Shown here in pieces: positions 36,075 to 64,000 of a stretch of DNA of 64,000 bases (the stretch's first letter is position 1; each line of letters opens with the position of its first letter). The notes beneath the pieces are model-generated. The model ran no database searches. It was not told the DNA's origin and saw only the letters and a program-made list of their open reading frames with translations. The position numbers were made by a program, and so were the translations under genes. The DNA comes from Branchiostoma floridae (lineage: Eukaryota; Chordata; Leptocardii; Amphioxiformes; Branchiostomatidae): contig NC_049996.1 in NCBI RefSeq assembly GCF_000003815.2, positions 4,932,362 through 4,996,361 of the forward strand, read 5' to 3'.

Positions 36075-36578
36075 TTCTGTATCTGTATCTATATTATAGT
36101 ATATAGCCGGTATAACCGCCCTTTGGCGTAACACACCAGCTTCTGTATCTGTATCAATATAGCCGGTATAACCGCCATTCGGCGTAACACATCAGCTTCG
36201 CAGGCACGCGGTGCGGCAGCAGCTGGTTATATTACACTGAACGATCCATCACACCTAACTTTTGCACATCTATCAGCAAGCGTTCTTTAAAACTATCCAG
36301 AGAAAATGCCCCTACTGTGCTTGGTGATAACAAATTCCAATCTACAATAGTTCTGGGAAAATACGAATTTTTGAACACATCAATCCTAGCTTGGAAACTC
36401 TCTGGTACTTAAAGTCATAGCTGTTTCTTGTTCTTTTTTGAGCTGGTATTAGATACTTATCAGTCGGTACGTCCATCAGCTTATTGGTCATTTTGTACAT
36501 CATGCAAAGTCTGGACGTTTTCCTTCTGTCTTCAAGTGGTGTCCACTGCAGTTGGGCTATGATTATCATAGTTTTCAA
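36075..36578 (-). mobile_element. LINE fragment: C-terminal reverse-transcriptase ORF and 3' UTR
   Basis: The minus frame starting at 36578 reads LQWTPLEDRRKTSRLCMMYK, then LIPAQKRTRNSYDF and a FFPRT-like FPELL. This is the typical far C-terminus of CR1/L2-type reverse transcriptase polyproteins. The frame then breaks. The 3' end contains two tandem copies of GGCGTAACACACCAGCT with GGTTATACCGGCTATAT on the minus strand, ending in GATACAGATACAGA repeats. The same tail occurs at 58180-58245. The copy is dead and 5'-truncated. Confidence 0.8.
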
Positions 36579-38472
36579 TGCAAGCTAAATGCAACTAGGA
36601 CAAATATTACTAATTTAGGCTGTATACTCAGCAGTTAAGTACATAAAGGCACTGTAAGATTAAAGAAGACATCTGACTTCTTCTACAAAAATCGACACAT
36701 TCTGTGTCTTTCAGTAAGATGGGGAAAGGAAAAGAGTTGGAGTGTGGTTGACAGTGAATACTGTATTCTGTTTCCTATAATGTGATACCATAATATATAA
36801 TCAGCAAGGCAGCAATAACAAGCTTGAAAGTGCATTTTCCTTTTAACTTGAAGTGATAACGTTTACTTTAATCATGGTATTGCAGCTTGAAAGAATCATG
36901 CACCTAGAAAGTTTTATTGTCCATGGAGGATTAAAGATGAAGCAGATGTCTACATCGGACTAGGATTCCAGAAAAGCTCAGAGCTTTTCATGGTCATTTC
37001 AAGAATGCCATTCAAAATGTGACAAAATCATCAAGCTCATGATGAAAATGTTACAATGTTAACTTTTTAAATTCTCACTTCAAGTAGCATTATGAACCAG
37101 GAGCATAAAGGTTAGGTAGGTTAAAAGGACAAAGGATTAAAAGAACAAAAATTTTCTCAAAGAATGTATAGAGAAAGCAGAAAGTGACATATAGACTTTC
37201 TTCCCTGGAGGAAAAGAAGTTTCTTGTCCACATGATGCATCAAGTATTGAGAAAATCATCATTCAAAATAGACTCTGCAACCCTAAAGTACAAATGTATG
37301 TTACAGATGATTTTAAAGAAGCCTATGCTTAACTGCTATAGCTTTATTAAGCTATAAACTTACACCAAGAACAACAGTCATTTTAAAATGATGCAAGCAA
37401 TATCTGTTGTAGACAGCTGACAGCAGATATCTTACCATGAAGATATCAAAAAGAACCCTCGAAATGGAAAAGTAGCAATGTCAAACAGTGCAGTCATAAC
37501 ATCACCTGCTCAGAGGTAATATGAACCATATAGGAAAAAGTTTGGATGCAGACATACTATTTCATTTGTTATTGTTACCCAAGTTTGTCACCTAACATTA
37601 GGTGATAAGATTCATAGAAATAACGTTAAATAAAGTCTCAAAATCTCATAGAAACTAAACCGAACTATAGTTATCAGTTTTCTTCTAACAAGGATGCAAG
37701 GAAAATATTAGTCTAAAACATTACAGAAATGCCAGAGAAGAATGTCCACCATTTTTTTTTGTCATCGTGCAACAGTTGATGAAAACCTCCTTGAAAGTAT
37801 AGAACAAGATTTGCTCAAAGGAAATTTGACATTAAATTTTGCCTTAATTTTACAACTACAAAAATTTCTATTCAACTGAAATCTTTGAGAAGTATATAAT
37901 AGTAAGACTCACAGCTGTGAAAGTACAGCAGGTACAGAAGAACAAAGTAGAGATTCTCTGAGGAAAGTAAAATTCAGAGTTAGCTCATGTCAGAGACAAA
38001 GTTACATTTATCACAGAAGTTAGATTTTCAGAAAAGAATACAAATGAGATTATCAATGAGACGTTAAACAATAGTAATGGGCTTAGACTAAGTTAGAGTT
38101 AGACATGACACAGTTAAGGAAAGTAAAACAGTATGTAAAATATTATAAGATACATGTAGTAGGGATTTCAGACTTTCATTGAATATGAGAATTCAGTTGT
38201 ATGTAACAATGACTATGAATGATATAGAATCATTAGGCATGTAACATTTTGTTTTTATCTGATATCTGGGACTACTCTTGTAAAACACTGGCAGACTGAG
38301 TAGATTTCATGACACAGACTTACAGAGTTACATTGTTACATTATGTCTAAAGCATATATATACAGGTACTCAGTTTGTTTATCAAAAATTGGATAAACAG
38401 CTGGCCAAGATTGCAAATGGCAATCACAATAGTACAAAGAGAAGTCTGGGCTAAAATTAATATTAACAATGA

Positions 38473-38672
38473 CAAAATTATAGATTATGAAAGAAGAAGT
38501 CAGCACTGTTTATCTCGGATTTGGTACAGGAGACTGAATTTCTTACTTGGTCAAAGAAAATTTGTACAAAATCTATGATGATAAAATGATAGATATTATG
38601 ATAGAAGACGTCAGCAATATTCATCTAAAAATTTGGTACAAGGTTGTTTTCCTTGTCAAGAGAAAATTTGTA
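38473..38672. repeat. ~107-bp tandem duplication
   Basis: The two copies share AAAAT-ATAGAT, AGAAGAAGTCAGCA, ATTTGGTACA and AGAAAATTTGTA blocks. The + frames across it change phase and are not credible genes. A GAT microsatellite (38759-38786) follows. Confidence 0.65.
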
Positions 38673-39158
38673 ATGACCATAAAATTTCAGGTTCCAACTC
38701 TGGAAGGTGACCCAAGGGTGAAAGGTCATCAACTGTCACCAGTTGAGATTCAAAATCAGGATGATGATGATGATGATGATGATGACACAAGACAAAATAT
38801 TTAATATATACAGAATCTGTCTTTCAATGATACCTTCTCATACTGAAATATTGAATTAATCAACCAAAAGTTTTACATTCCAATTTTTTAAAATTATTAA
38901 TTCTATTTCTAACAACATGGCAATTTAAGCATTTACATGTAGTAATACTGCTTTTTTTCATGCAGATTTCTGTACCTCAAGTCTTCTATGCCAAACATTG
39001 TTTCTTATATAAACCACACGTTAAACTAAATGTCTTTAAACGAGAAACTAAATGTGGTCTAATTCTAACTCATACATGTATGTCAATTAAAAAGTACAGC
39101 TTGTAACTATAGGAAACAATAAGTTGAATAGATACTTTTTTTCTTTAAATTTGAGACA

Positions 39159-39860
39159 AGAAGAAACCAGTTGCTGTTGTCAGAGTTATTTTTTTCTCTG
39201 ACCACAGACTTCAGCATGTCTGTATGAAGCACAGAATGTACCATTTGGAATTTCACTCACATTGTTAAGAATCTTATCAAAGAAAGAGTAAAACTGAAAT
39301 GCTAAAAGCTGCCACCATTTTAGCTAGAATCTGTAGCAATGCAGAGATAATGTATTAAATTATACAATAACATTGGTCCTGTTTATATTATCCTTACTGT
39401 TAGACTCGGATGTAGACTTCTTCCCTCAAAGACTTCTTGGTGTTGAAGAGCTCACAGAAGTTGTACTGAGTCCATCTGGGTCTTGTTTTGCTCAGTGCAC
39501 AAGAAGAAACCAGCTGCTGTTGTCAGAGTTGCAGTTCTCTGACCACAGACTTCATCATGTCTGTATGAAGCACAGAATGTAACATTTGAAATTTCACTCA
39601 GTTCCTGTCATTGTCAATAAACTTGTAAAGAAAAATGTTTTAAAGAAATTTTAAAAACAGCCAACACTGTAGCTAGATTTTTAAAACAATACAATTAACA
39701 CCTAGTACTGCATTCTACCACATTTATGTGATGTTACAGCTTCTAAACTCAATGACTTACTGAAGACTTTCTGGTCCTGAAGAACTCAGAGAAGTAAAGT
39801 GTTGTCCAGGTCCTGGTTTCTTCAGAGTAGAGTAGAAAGTTGTGACACTGACAGTGTGTC
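39159..39860. repeat. Diverged repeats, two to three copies
   Basis: AGAAGAAACCAGTTGCTGTTGTCAGAG at about 39160 recurs at 39502 with one change, and both continue through CTCTGACCACAGACTTC to a TTTCACTCA end. A segment beginning AGACTTCTTGGTGTTGAAGA near 39430 recurs, more diverged, near 39765. No frame is shared by all copies. Confidence 0.65.
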
Positions 39861-41297
39861 AGGACTTCTCTCAGGGCACAGGACTTCTGTAGTTCTGTAA
39901 ACAAGATACTGAGTTAAGAAGGAAATATGTAGGAATTTATTAATCATAATGATAATTCAAAGCACAGTCACTAAACCCTACAAAGGATGAGCATTATGTT
40001 TACTGTTACAGTTACTACATTAATAGTTGCATAATCTGGTGTACATTAGTTTTAGTAGTAGTTGTATAGTTGACTGGTTTATCAAAATTGTATGCAAATA
40101 TATTATTCTAACCTGGCTTCAATCATTTCCCATAGCGTTGTTCCACTTCATATTTGGCCGTCCCTGCTTTCCTCTCGTGTAGGCAAGTTAAAGATGAGGA
40201 TCATCTAGCAGAAAGAAAAATGCAAAACATGATAATATTATAGATAATATTGATTTATAATGATGATATTATAGACGTCCAATCATTACATGATTATTTT
40301 TAAAGGTTTCTATCTATCCTGTTAGAACAAAAACACAGAGAAAATCCTTAACTTTCCTGCTAGAGTTTCAAAACTATAAAGTGTCTGTTGTTAGAGCAAT
40401 TGGCTGTTTTAAATGATTAAAATCTATATTTTTGATAATAAAACCCACCCCTGGTCCAGCATGTTGAACTTATGAAGCTGTCTGTCTGTCTCTTCTGTGT
40501 TGAGACCTGTGCAGCTGTTTTCAAAACAAAGTAATATCTCATTAACGTTATTCAATCTTCCTATTGCAACAATGCTTTTTATAACTTTGACAATCTAAAG
40601 ATAATGTTAATTTTCGTATAGATTTTATTCTAAGCAATTAACTCACCTTTTAGTCTTGCATAATGCCATGTTTACATTCACACCGCACAAACAAATCCAA
40701 CTTCAACTCTGACAAACACGATTCTGTGTCTCCAGATCCAAGACTAAGAACCAGGTTTATGTGTGTGAACCACAGACGAGTTTGTCTGGTATTTTCAAAG
40801 ACGTGTTCGGGAAACAACGACAAAGAACGAGGGAAATGGAACAAACTTCCATGGAACTTGCCCCCCTCCCCCTTCGGTCCGCGAGGAAGGAAACTGCATT
40901 GAAAACTCTTATTTTTCTTTCTTCTGTGTCCAATAAGAAGGTATTTGAAGGTACAAAAATCATTCGAAAGCAGCAAGAAAGTGTTAGGCAGGCAAAAAGT
41001 CCGAAAAGTCTTGAATTGTGTCACAACTATAGGGGTGAGGGTGGAGGGTGGCGGTGTTGAGACACCGGAAGTAACTTTTTGGCTGTTTAGCATAGCTCAT
41101 AGTCAGCCAGTATGGCTGTTTAAAAAGAAAGACAGTCAGTTCAAAGTCTTAACTCCTACATACATTCACAATCTGTACTTACTAGAATGCAAAGTCGTTT
41201 CCATTGTTAAGAAAAGGCCGCCTTTGCTATCAGCTGAGGTTTCACAAAGGTGGTCCCGACCTTGGTGCTGATTACATCATCCGGAGTTAAGAACGTC

Positions 41298-42060
41298 CTG
41301 CACTTTGCACATGGATCGCTAGAGGACGCTGCTGCATAGTGCAGTTCATTTGATTACATGACTGAGGTACACGGTCTATAAGCGACTTCTAACGGTTGAT
41401 ATTCAAGCTGCATACACTAGCCTTCACTATTGTTCACGTTATACGCTGTATGTTAATTACTATCAAAGCATTAGAATGACCCCATCATCATCTTCAAGTC
41501 TTTTTTTTCCTGTGACATGTTTAGAATATCGTGAAAATCTTTCAGAAATACACTTGTTTAGGATGCTCTATGTTAACTTTGTAGGAGAACAACCCCTCCT
41601 TCCTAAGTTATTTTCTCACCTGTTATATGGCCAAACGACCAGGTCTGTTCAGTGCTATCAATTCATTTTGAACGGCCAAAATGTGCAGACCTTTGGACTT
41701 TCCGCAGGGTCAGACCTTTTCCAGGCTATACCGTTGTAGACCCCTTGTGTGTGTCCCCACAGTCGGTCATTTTCCAGACTATCAGACAATTTCGAATAGC
41801 CACACGGTTCGAGCTGTTGACAGCACCTTCAGAACTGTCGAATGGTCAGACCTTTCCGAGGCTATATAGACCCCTTTGTTGTGTCTTCAGAGTCTGACAT
41901 GTTCCAGGCTATCATCCAATTTCGATTTCGGTTAGGCCTGTTTCAAAAGCTGATTGGTACTGATCTTTAGTGCTGATAATGATATTCAGAGCAAAAAGTA
42001 CCTCCAGAGAGCCATGCACTTTGTATATGGATCGCCAGACGTCGCTGCTGCATGGTCTTC
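41298..42060. repeat. Local duplications around 41.3-42.0 kb
   Basis: GCACTTTG-A-ATGGATCGC-AGA occurs near 41301 and 42016 and is followed by CGCTGCTGCAT in both. Between them, CAGACCTTTTCCAGGCTATA at 41712 recurs as CAGACCTTTCCGAGGCTATA at 41847, continuing through AGACCCCTT-TGTGTC. These are old partial duplications without coding content. Confidence 0.6.
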
Positions 42061-42099
42061 CATTGCCCTCGGGCGATTTACACTAATATATAGCACGAG

Positions 42100-43513
42100 T
42101 AGGGGTGAGTGCCAGTACTGCGTACCGGTACAAAACCGTTTTTTTTTTCTTATTGGACCGGTCCAGAAAAACTAACGGGAGGTGCCCCAACACGGTACGC
42201 TTTTTCTTGCGCTCAAACTCATGGCGCTCCATCGCTAGTTGCCTGAGAGTGGTCAAATTTTGATGACTGAATTTTTTACACATAGATTTGAACAACATAT
42301 TTGAATAAGAAATGCATTCATGTGGTTCATGAACCTTTCGCGCTGCATGTTACAAGCGGCAAACACTGTGAGACAATTTCGTGTATGTAACCTTCCAATT
42401 TTGTGCTACGCTGGACAGTGTGCCTAACTCGGTACGCTTTTTTTTACATTTTGCTTTCTTCAGAAGTAAGTGGTAAATTTAAGTACACAGAAAAAAAATT
42501 GATAATATGATATTTTAGCTTTCTTTTGACAGTAAAATCGTGATTGTATGTACGTCTTGTCTCACATGAGGAAGGCTGTACCTAGAACAATTCAGCTCAA
42601 TGTTTTTACGGGCAATGGGCTGAATGCACTGATTGTGAATGCCCGACTAAAAAAACCATTACGAAAAAAAGACACCGCTAACATCAACAAAAGTCGGTCT
42701 GATTATATGAAAATATCATCTACATCTCTCTATCAAGTCTTATTTTCATAGACAGCACGAATCATTTGTTACAGTCAAATAAATCTTTGGAGCGTTCTCT
42801 AGTCTGTCACCTTCACGGCCACACTCCCTTGGGAGTACAATGGTGACAATGTTTATGTCGCTTTCTTTTGGTTGCTTTTCTACTCACAGACATTTGAAGA
42901 CCCATATTCATAGTGTTTTATGGATCTTTATTTATGTGTATCATGGCAGTTGTGTGACTGCTTGAAAGAGTTCGTATAGTTAGCGACACGAGCCGCCAAT
43001 ACGCAGAGGCCGGTGACCGCAGTGATTCAGCACTGTCAACATTACTGTTAGAATTCTGTTTTTTTAAAAAAACATGAAGTAAATAAGTTAAAGTATACTT
43101 GGAATGCAAATTAAAGCTGTGTGCATGGACTTGGTTTATTTACCTTTGTAATCAGCATAGTCAGTGGCAACAAACACGGTGTACTTATGGATAATAAGAT
43201 CAGCAAAAAATCCGTTCCGTCTTACGACGGGAACCGTCTTAGGGCGGCCCCCGTTAGACCTGAAAAAATTCGGTGGACCGAATGTTGGAATTATGGAAAA
43301 TAAACAGATTATGTGATCAGGCATTCACACATGTTGGGGCTTACTGGTCGAGGAAAATAACAAGAGCGAAGTAGATTAGCGTCTATTATCATTTCTACCA
43401 AGTTATACTGTCAATAGTTCAGAGAAAGTTAGCCTTGTAGGACTTCTAAACAAAAAATAAGATCATTTGAACCTAAACCGGACCTGGATTCTCTGTACCG
43501 GTACGCACCCCTA
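42100..43513. mobile_element. Non-autonomous hAT-like element, ~1.4 kb
   Basis: The left end begins TAGGGGTG and contains GCGTACCGGTAC shortly inside. The reversed right end begins TAGGGGTGCGTACCGGTAC. TAGGGGTG is a common hAT terminus. The flanks AGCACGAG (left) and ATCACAAG (right) agree at six of eight positions, consistent with a decayed 8-bp duplication. No transposase frame remains; the interior holds only short scattered frames. Confidence 0.7.
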
Positions 43514-43618
43514 ATCACAAGGCATAATTTTATCCCCGCACTAGTAGGGTGCATGTTAATGGATGTATGGATTCTCCTGTCGGTTTTTTTTTTTTTTTAA
43601 TTTTTCGACAAATGAGTA

Positions 43619-43660
43619 GGCAAACAGGCACTTACCGGTGGGTTCGGCAACCTGTTTGCC
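43619..43660. repeat. Small perfect-stem hairpin
   Basis: GGCAAACAGG at 43619 pairs perfectly with CCTGTTTGCC ending at 43660, with a 22-nt loop. It follows a run of T. No host gene is recognised. Confidence 0.6.
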
Positions 43661-43884
43661 TGACCTGCACATGACTTTTTTATGGTGAAGGAGGGGTGTG
43701 CATTTCCTTCTCCACTCTCTCGTTTACTGGAGCACAATGTCGCACAATTTTTTATCTCGGCGAGATACGTGCAAGATCTTGCTCTTCTAGCTATGATGAT
43801 CTTTTAAAAGACGTTACAGTTGCCGTTAGGTTTGGGGGACCGTTACATATAGCGGCGAGAAGCAGAACTCAAGTCAGAAGCTCT

Positions 43885-43985
43885 AAGGAACGTGTCTGAT
43901 AGACACCGAAACGTAAGCAAGTAAGTTTAATTTTGGTTGTGTACAAGATTTCTTCTATATTCTACGAACCTGATGAAAATATTTT
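43885..43985 (+). mobile_element. Penelope-like pLTR fragment
   Basis: GAAACGTAAGCAAGTAAGTT and the following TTTGGTTGTGTACAAGA are shared with the hairpin at 51089-51202. A GTGTC-TGATA-GACAC hairpin is followed directly by CGAAAC. I class it with Penelope-like repeats because similar cores flank the GIY-YIG fragment at 54.4-54.9 kb. Confidence 0.45.
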
Positions 43986-44349
43986 TGGAGCACTCATATT
44001 TTTCTGACCCATTCATCCCACTTGACCTGCGAAGGAAAAGTGGCCTGCAGGCCAATTTGAGATTCTCTTGAATACCCATGATTCAAAAGGTTCAAACAGA
44101 TATTTCGGGGAATACCTAGAACAAAGATGTAACAAATGAACAATTTAACATGAAAATTAGTGATACAATTCATATTAACTTTACCAACAGTAACAATTTC
44201 GGATTAATTTGTAGAAATTTTGTACCTCAGCAATTCAAAACGGCTTTAAAAAAATCAAAAGCTTGTAACCTTTGAACGTTTGCAGCAAATATGTACAATA
44301 TAATTTTCATTGGAAATATTGTTTTTTTACCCCCTATGTAAAAAAAAAA

Positions 44350-44760
44350 CGTCACTTCCACCCCAACCACATTAGTAACAGCAAGCTGTACAGCAAGTAC
44401 CAAGCATCACCATTACAAAATGCAGTCCACCGTAGTAGATGGTTCCTCTTCGGCCACATTCTCCGTATGCCACTGGACTCGCCGCCACAAAAGGTCCTCA
44501 ACGTCGCGTTTAGTAAGAGGCTCAAACCAAGGCTAGGAAGGCCACGTGAAGGCCTCCTCAGTAGTCTGGTAGACGACTGTAAACTACATCTTAACCAGAA
44601 CATTAGACTTGAGACTCATGTGTTAAGATATCCAAGGGAAACAGCAGCAAACAGAAGACGATGGGAGGAATTGTTCAAAGACGTACACTGATTTGGTTAT
44701 CGATGACAATCAGACTATCTATAACTAAGAACAGTTTATTATTATTATTATTATTATTAT
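44350..44760 (+). mobile_element. LINE fragment: C-terminal ORF with (ATT)n tail
   Basis: The + frame to the stop at 44691 reads LYSKYQASPL, then HRSRWFLFGHILRMP, RLGRPR and RRRWEELFKDVH. This R-W-GH-LRMP plus GRPR plus R-RW layout is the standard C-terminus of many LINE reverse transcriptases. The stop is followed within about 40 bp by (ATT)n at 44731-44760, the 3' tail. The copy is 5'-truncated; the part upstream of about 44350 does not look coding. Confidence 0.82.
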
Positions 44761-46164
44761 GTAGAGGTCATGAATAATATTTATAGTTTCCTGACCAGGG
44801 CATTGACAAAATCACCCGCTTCCTTCTACATTCAATTTTTCACTTTATTAATAATTTTATTGCACGACAATTTTACAACGTTTATTAATATATAACGTTA
44901 CGAAATTAAAATATCGAAATTGTAAACTTTCTTCTAACAGTATTCGGATCAAATTTTAACGATCACTGTTGCCTTTTGCAGTATCTTTCTTGACAGTAAT
45001 CTTTATTGCAAATTCATGCCCTAAGGCTAAGTGCAGGTATACATGGAATTGTGATAGTATTTAATAATGAAATAAGTTCAGTTCAGTTCCGATCATCCTC
45101 TTTTTGGAGGTGACACCGGTGTCTCCACTCGTGAAATAAACATAAAATGAACTAGCGCTTCTTCTAATTTAAAACGATTGCTATTGGGTTTGATTTCATG
45201 TCTGTATCAATCATGACCAATCAATGTAAATTTTGTGACAGTTATAGACGTGTGATATCATTAACTTAAACATGATCTTACGGATACTTGCCAGGAAGTT
45301 GATAACGCCCCCCGTCTGATGGCTGGAGTTTCGTTATGTGTATGGACGTCTTTATACGTCGTATAATCATGGAATATGAAATCAGGAATTTAGTCACAAA
45401 AATGTTGTTGTACTTGTATTTAAACTGATGAAATCTTGGTCTTCATTTGTTTACCATTGGTCGGCTGCCGCACAGTAGACTGTAGAGTTCCTCAATTTCT
45501 TTTCTAGCCTTTATCATCATAGTACCAAACAGAAGTCTAGAAATTCTGCTTTCTTATTTAGATTAACATAGACGCTTGAAGTATATTCCCTGAGTATACG
45601 TTTCACTGGTAAGCCGTCGATAGTTGATGTTTTCTTAAGCCAACACGTAAATGTATAGCTTGATACCATTACCTTTTAGCCTTAGCCAAGAATATTTACG
45701 GAATCTTCGGTATATGTCTACCCACACAGAGGTTGAGCATATGTCTGAATGTATAATTGAGGCAACGTTGATTTCATTATATGGATGTCATCCTCTGAGA
45801 AACCCAACGCTGATGCGAGCGTGCGAATAAAATAAAGTGCCCCCCCCCCAAATTTGCATTCATATTGAAGTCCAAGTGGTCAGAAGGGTATTTATCTTTT
45901 GAATTAACTTGTAGTCTTTGGCATATAACGTTTTTTTTTTCCATTATCGTTTTGTAGACAACAGCTATTTCTGTACCTGTTTTGTACGATTTACAGTATG
46001 GTTGAAAATTGTTTTTCGTTAAAAGTGGGCCTACATGATGCACGCGCGGACGTCATCTATATAATCAAATCAACATGGCCTTATCTAAACTGAATGTCAA
46101 CTAGAACGGTTGGCATTTTACAGCTAGGTTGCAGTTTCATGGGCGTGGTCGTCTTATTAGAGAG
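44761..46164. other. Intergenic region downstream of the ABCC gene
   Basis: There are no credible exons. The segment 45776-46100 is paralogous to 47390-47600, which lies between exons near the end of the ABCC gene. Shared landmarks are ACATCCTC, ATGCGAGCGTGCGAA, TCAAGTGGT and ATCAACATG-CC. Confidence 0.5.
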
Positions 46165-46305
46165 GTTACTTGTTAGCCTTGACCATGGCAGTGAACAGTC
46201 CGTCTGGTTTCTTGAGCAGGTTGTCTGGTGAGTCGTTACTTGTTAGCCTTGACCATGGCAGTGAACAGTCCGTCTGGTTTCTTCAGCAGGTTGTCTGGTG
46301 AGTCG

Positions 46306-63895
<17,590 letters not shown>

Positions 63896-63974
63896 CTGCA
63901 CAGAGAATATAGTAGTAGTTTCAAATTAACGGTACGTTTACAAAAATGGCCTGCCCTTCCATAAAGGTGTGTCG

Positions 63975-64000
63975 TCTTGTGTGGCGTAACTGGTAGAGTG
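63975..64000 (+). mobile_element. SINE head cut by the window edge
   Basis: TGTGGCGTAACTGGTAGAGTG matches the A-box region of the SINE heads at 52498 and 61736. The B box would lie beyond the window, so the call rests on about 22 bases. Confidence 0.45.

Larger units (their letters stand above)
36600..41290. other. Gene-poor tract with small duplications
   Basis: No exon is convincing. A 147-codon minus frame at 40650-41093 overlaps several frames in other phases and has no recognisable domain. Local tandem duplications are listed separately. Confidence 0.35.

Noticed and set aside
40650-41271. Gene with a 147-codon minus frame
   Set aside because: Five frames in different phases overlap here with similar length. 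None has a recognisable domain or convincing splice sites.

Overview
The window is animal nuclear DNA. The evidence is multi-exon genes with GT-AG introns, tRNA-derived SINEs, LINE and Penelope-like fragments, many MITEs and microsatellites. The gene content (a sulfonylurea-receptor-like ABCC transporter), an autonomous ISL2EU/IS4EU transposon and the style of the repeat tails fit an invertebrate deuterostome. A cephalochordate (amphioxus, Branchiostoma) is my best guess from memory of its repeats; no search was run.

Layout. (1) 1-23.8 kb has no convincing host gene. It holds a 21-bp minisatellite (670-876), a hAT-like MITE (4273-4688), an ATC microsatellite, a diverged ~130-bp tandem array (5.7-6.5 kb), a near-perfect 95-nt hairpin (12533-12627), a 527-bp MITE with an exact 8-bp target duplication (20242-20768) and a nine-copy ~155-bp satellite (21.6-23.1 kb). 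Much of 7-40 kb consists of old, diverged paralogous non-coding blocks. (2) 23.82-31.84 kb is an apparently complete ISL2EU transposon. It carries a THAP-DDE transposase on + (3 exons, 477 aa) and a SWIM-YqaJ exonuclease on - (3 exons, 498 aa). Both reading frames are intact once introns are removed, and the terminal inverted repeats have matching internal spacing. (3) 31.8-46.1 kb is again gene-poor: paralogous blocks, two LINE 3' fragments and a 1.4-kb hAT-like element. (4) 46.3-63.9 kb on - holds 24 exons of a SUR-like ABCC transporter: the C-terminal half of NBD1, the linker, all of TMD2 and all of NBD2. The 5' half lies beyond the right edge. Its introns are full of SINEs, MITEs and Penelope-like pieces.

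Most notable: repeated sites on the + strand match the REST/NRSF RE1 element (core TTCAGCACC-NN-GGACAG). They occur at 7.4, 14.5, 17.3, 18.0 and 33.5 kb, with a small cluster at 50.0-50.3 kb inside a SUR-like intron. Also notable are the tandem triplication of the terminal coding segment of the transporter, a 36-bp hAT remnant with a perfect 8-bp duplication, and several Penelope-derived pieces with hammerhead-like cores. Exon boundaries were derived by hand from splice consensus and frame continuity. They are internally consistent in length and phase, except for one ambiguous junction noted below.
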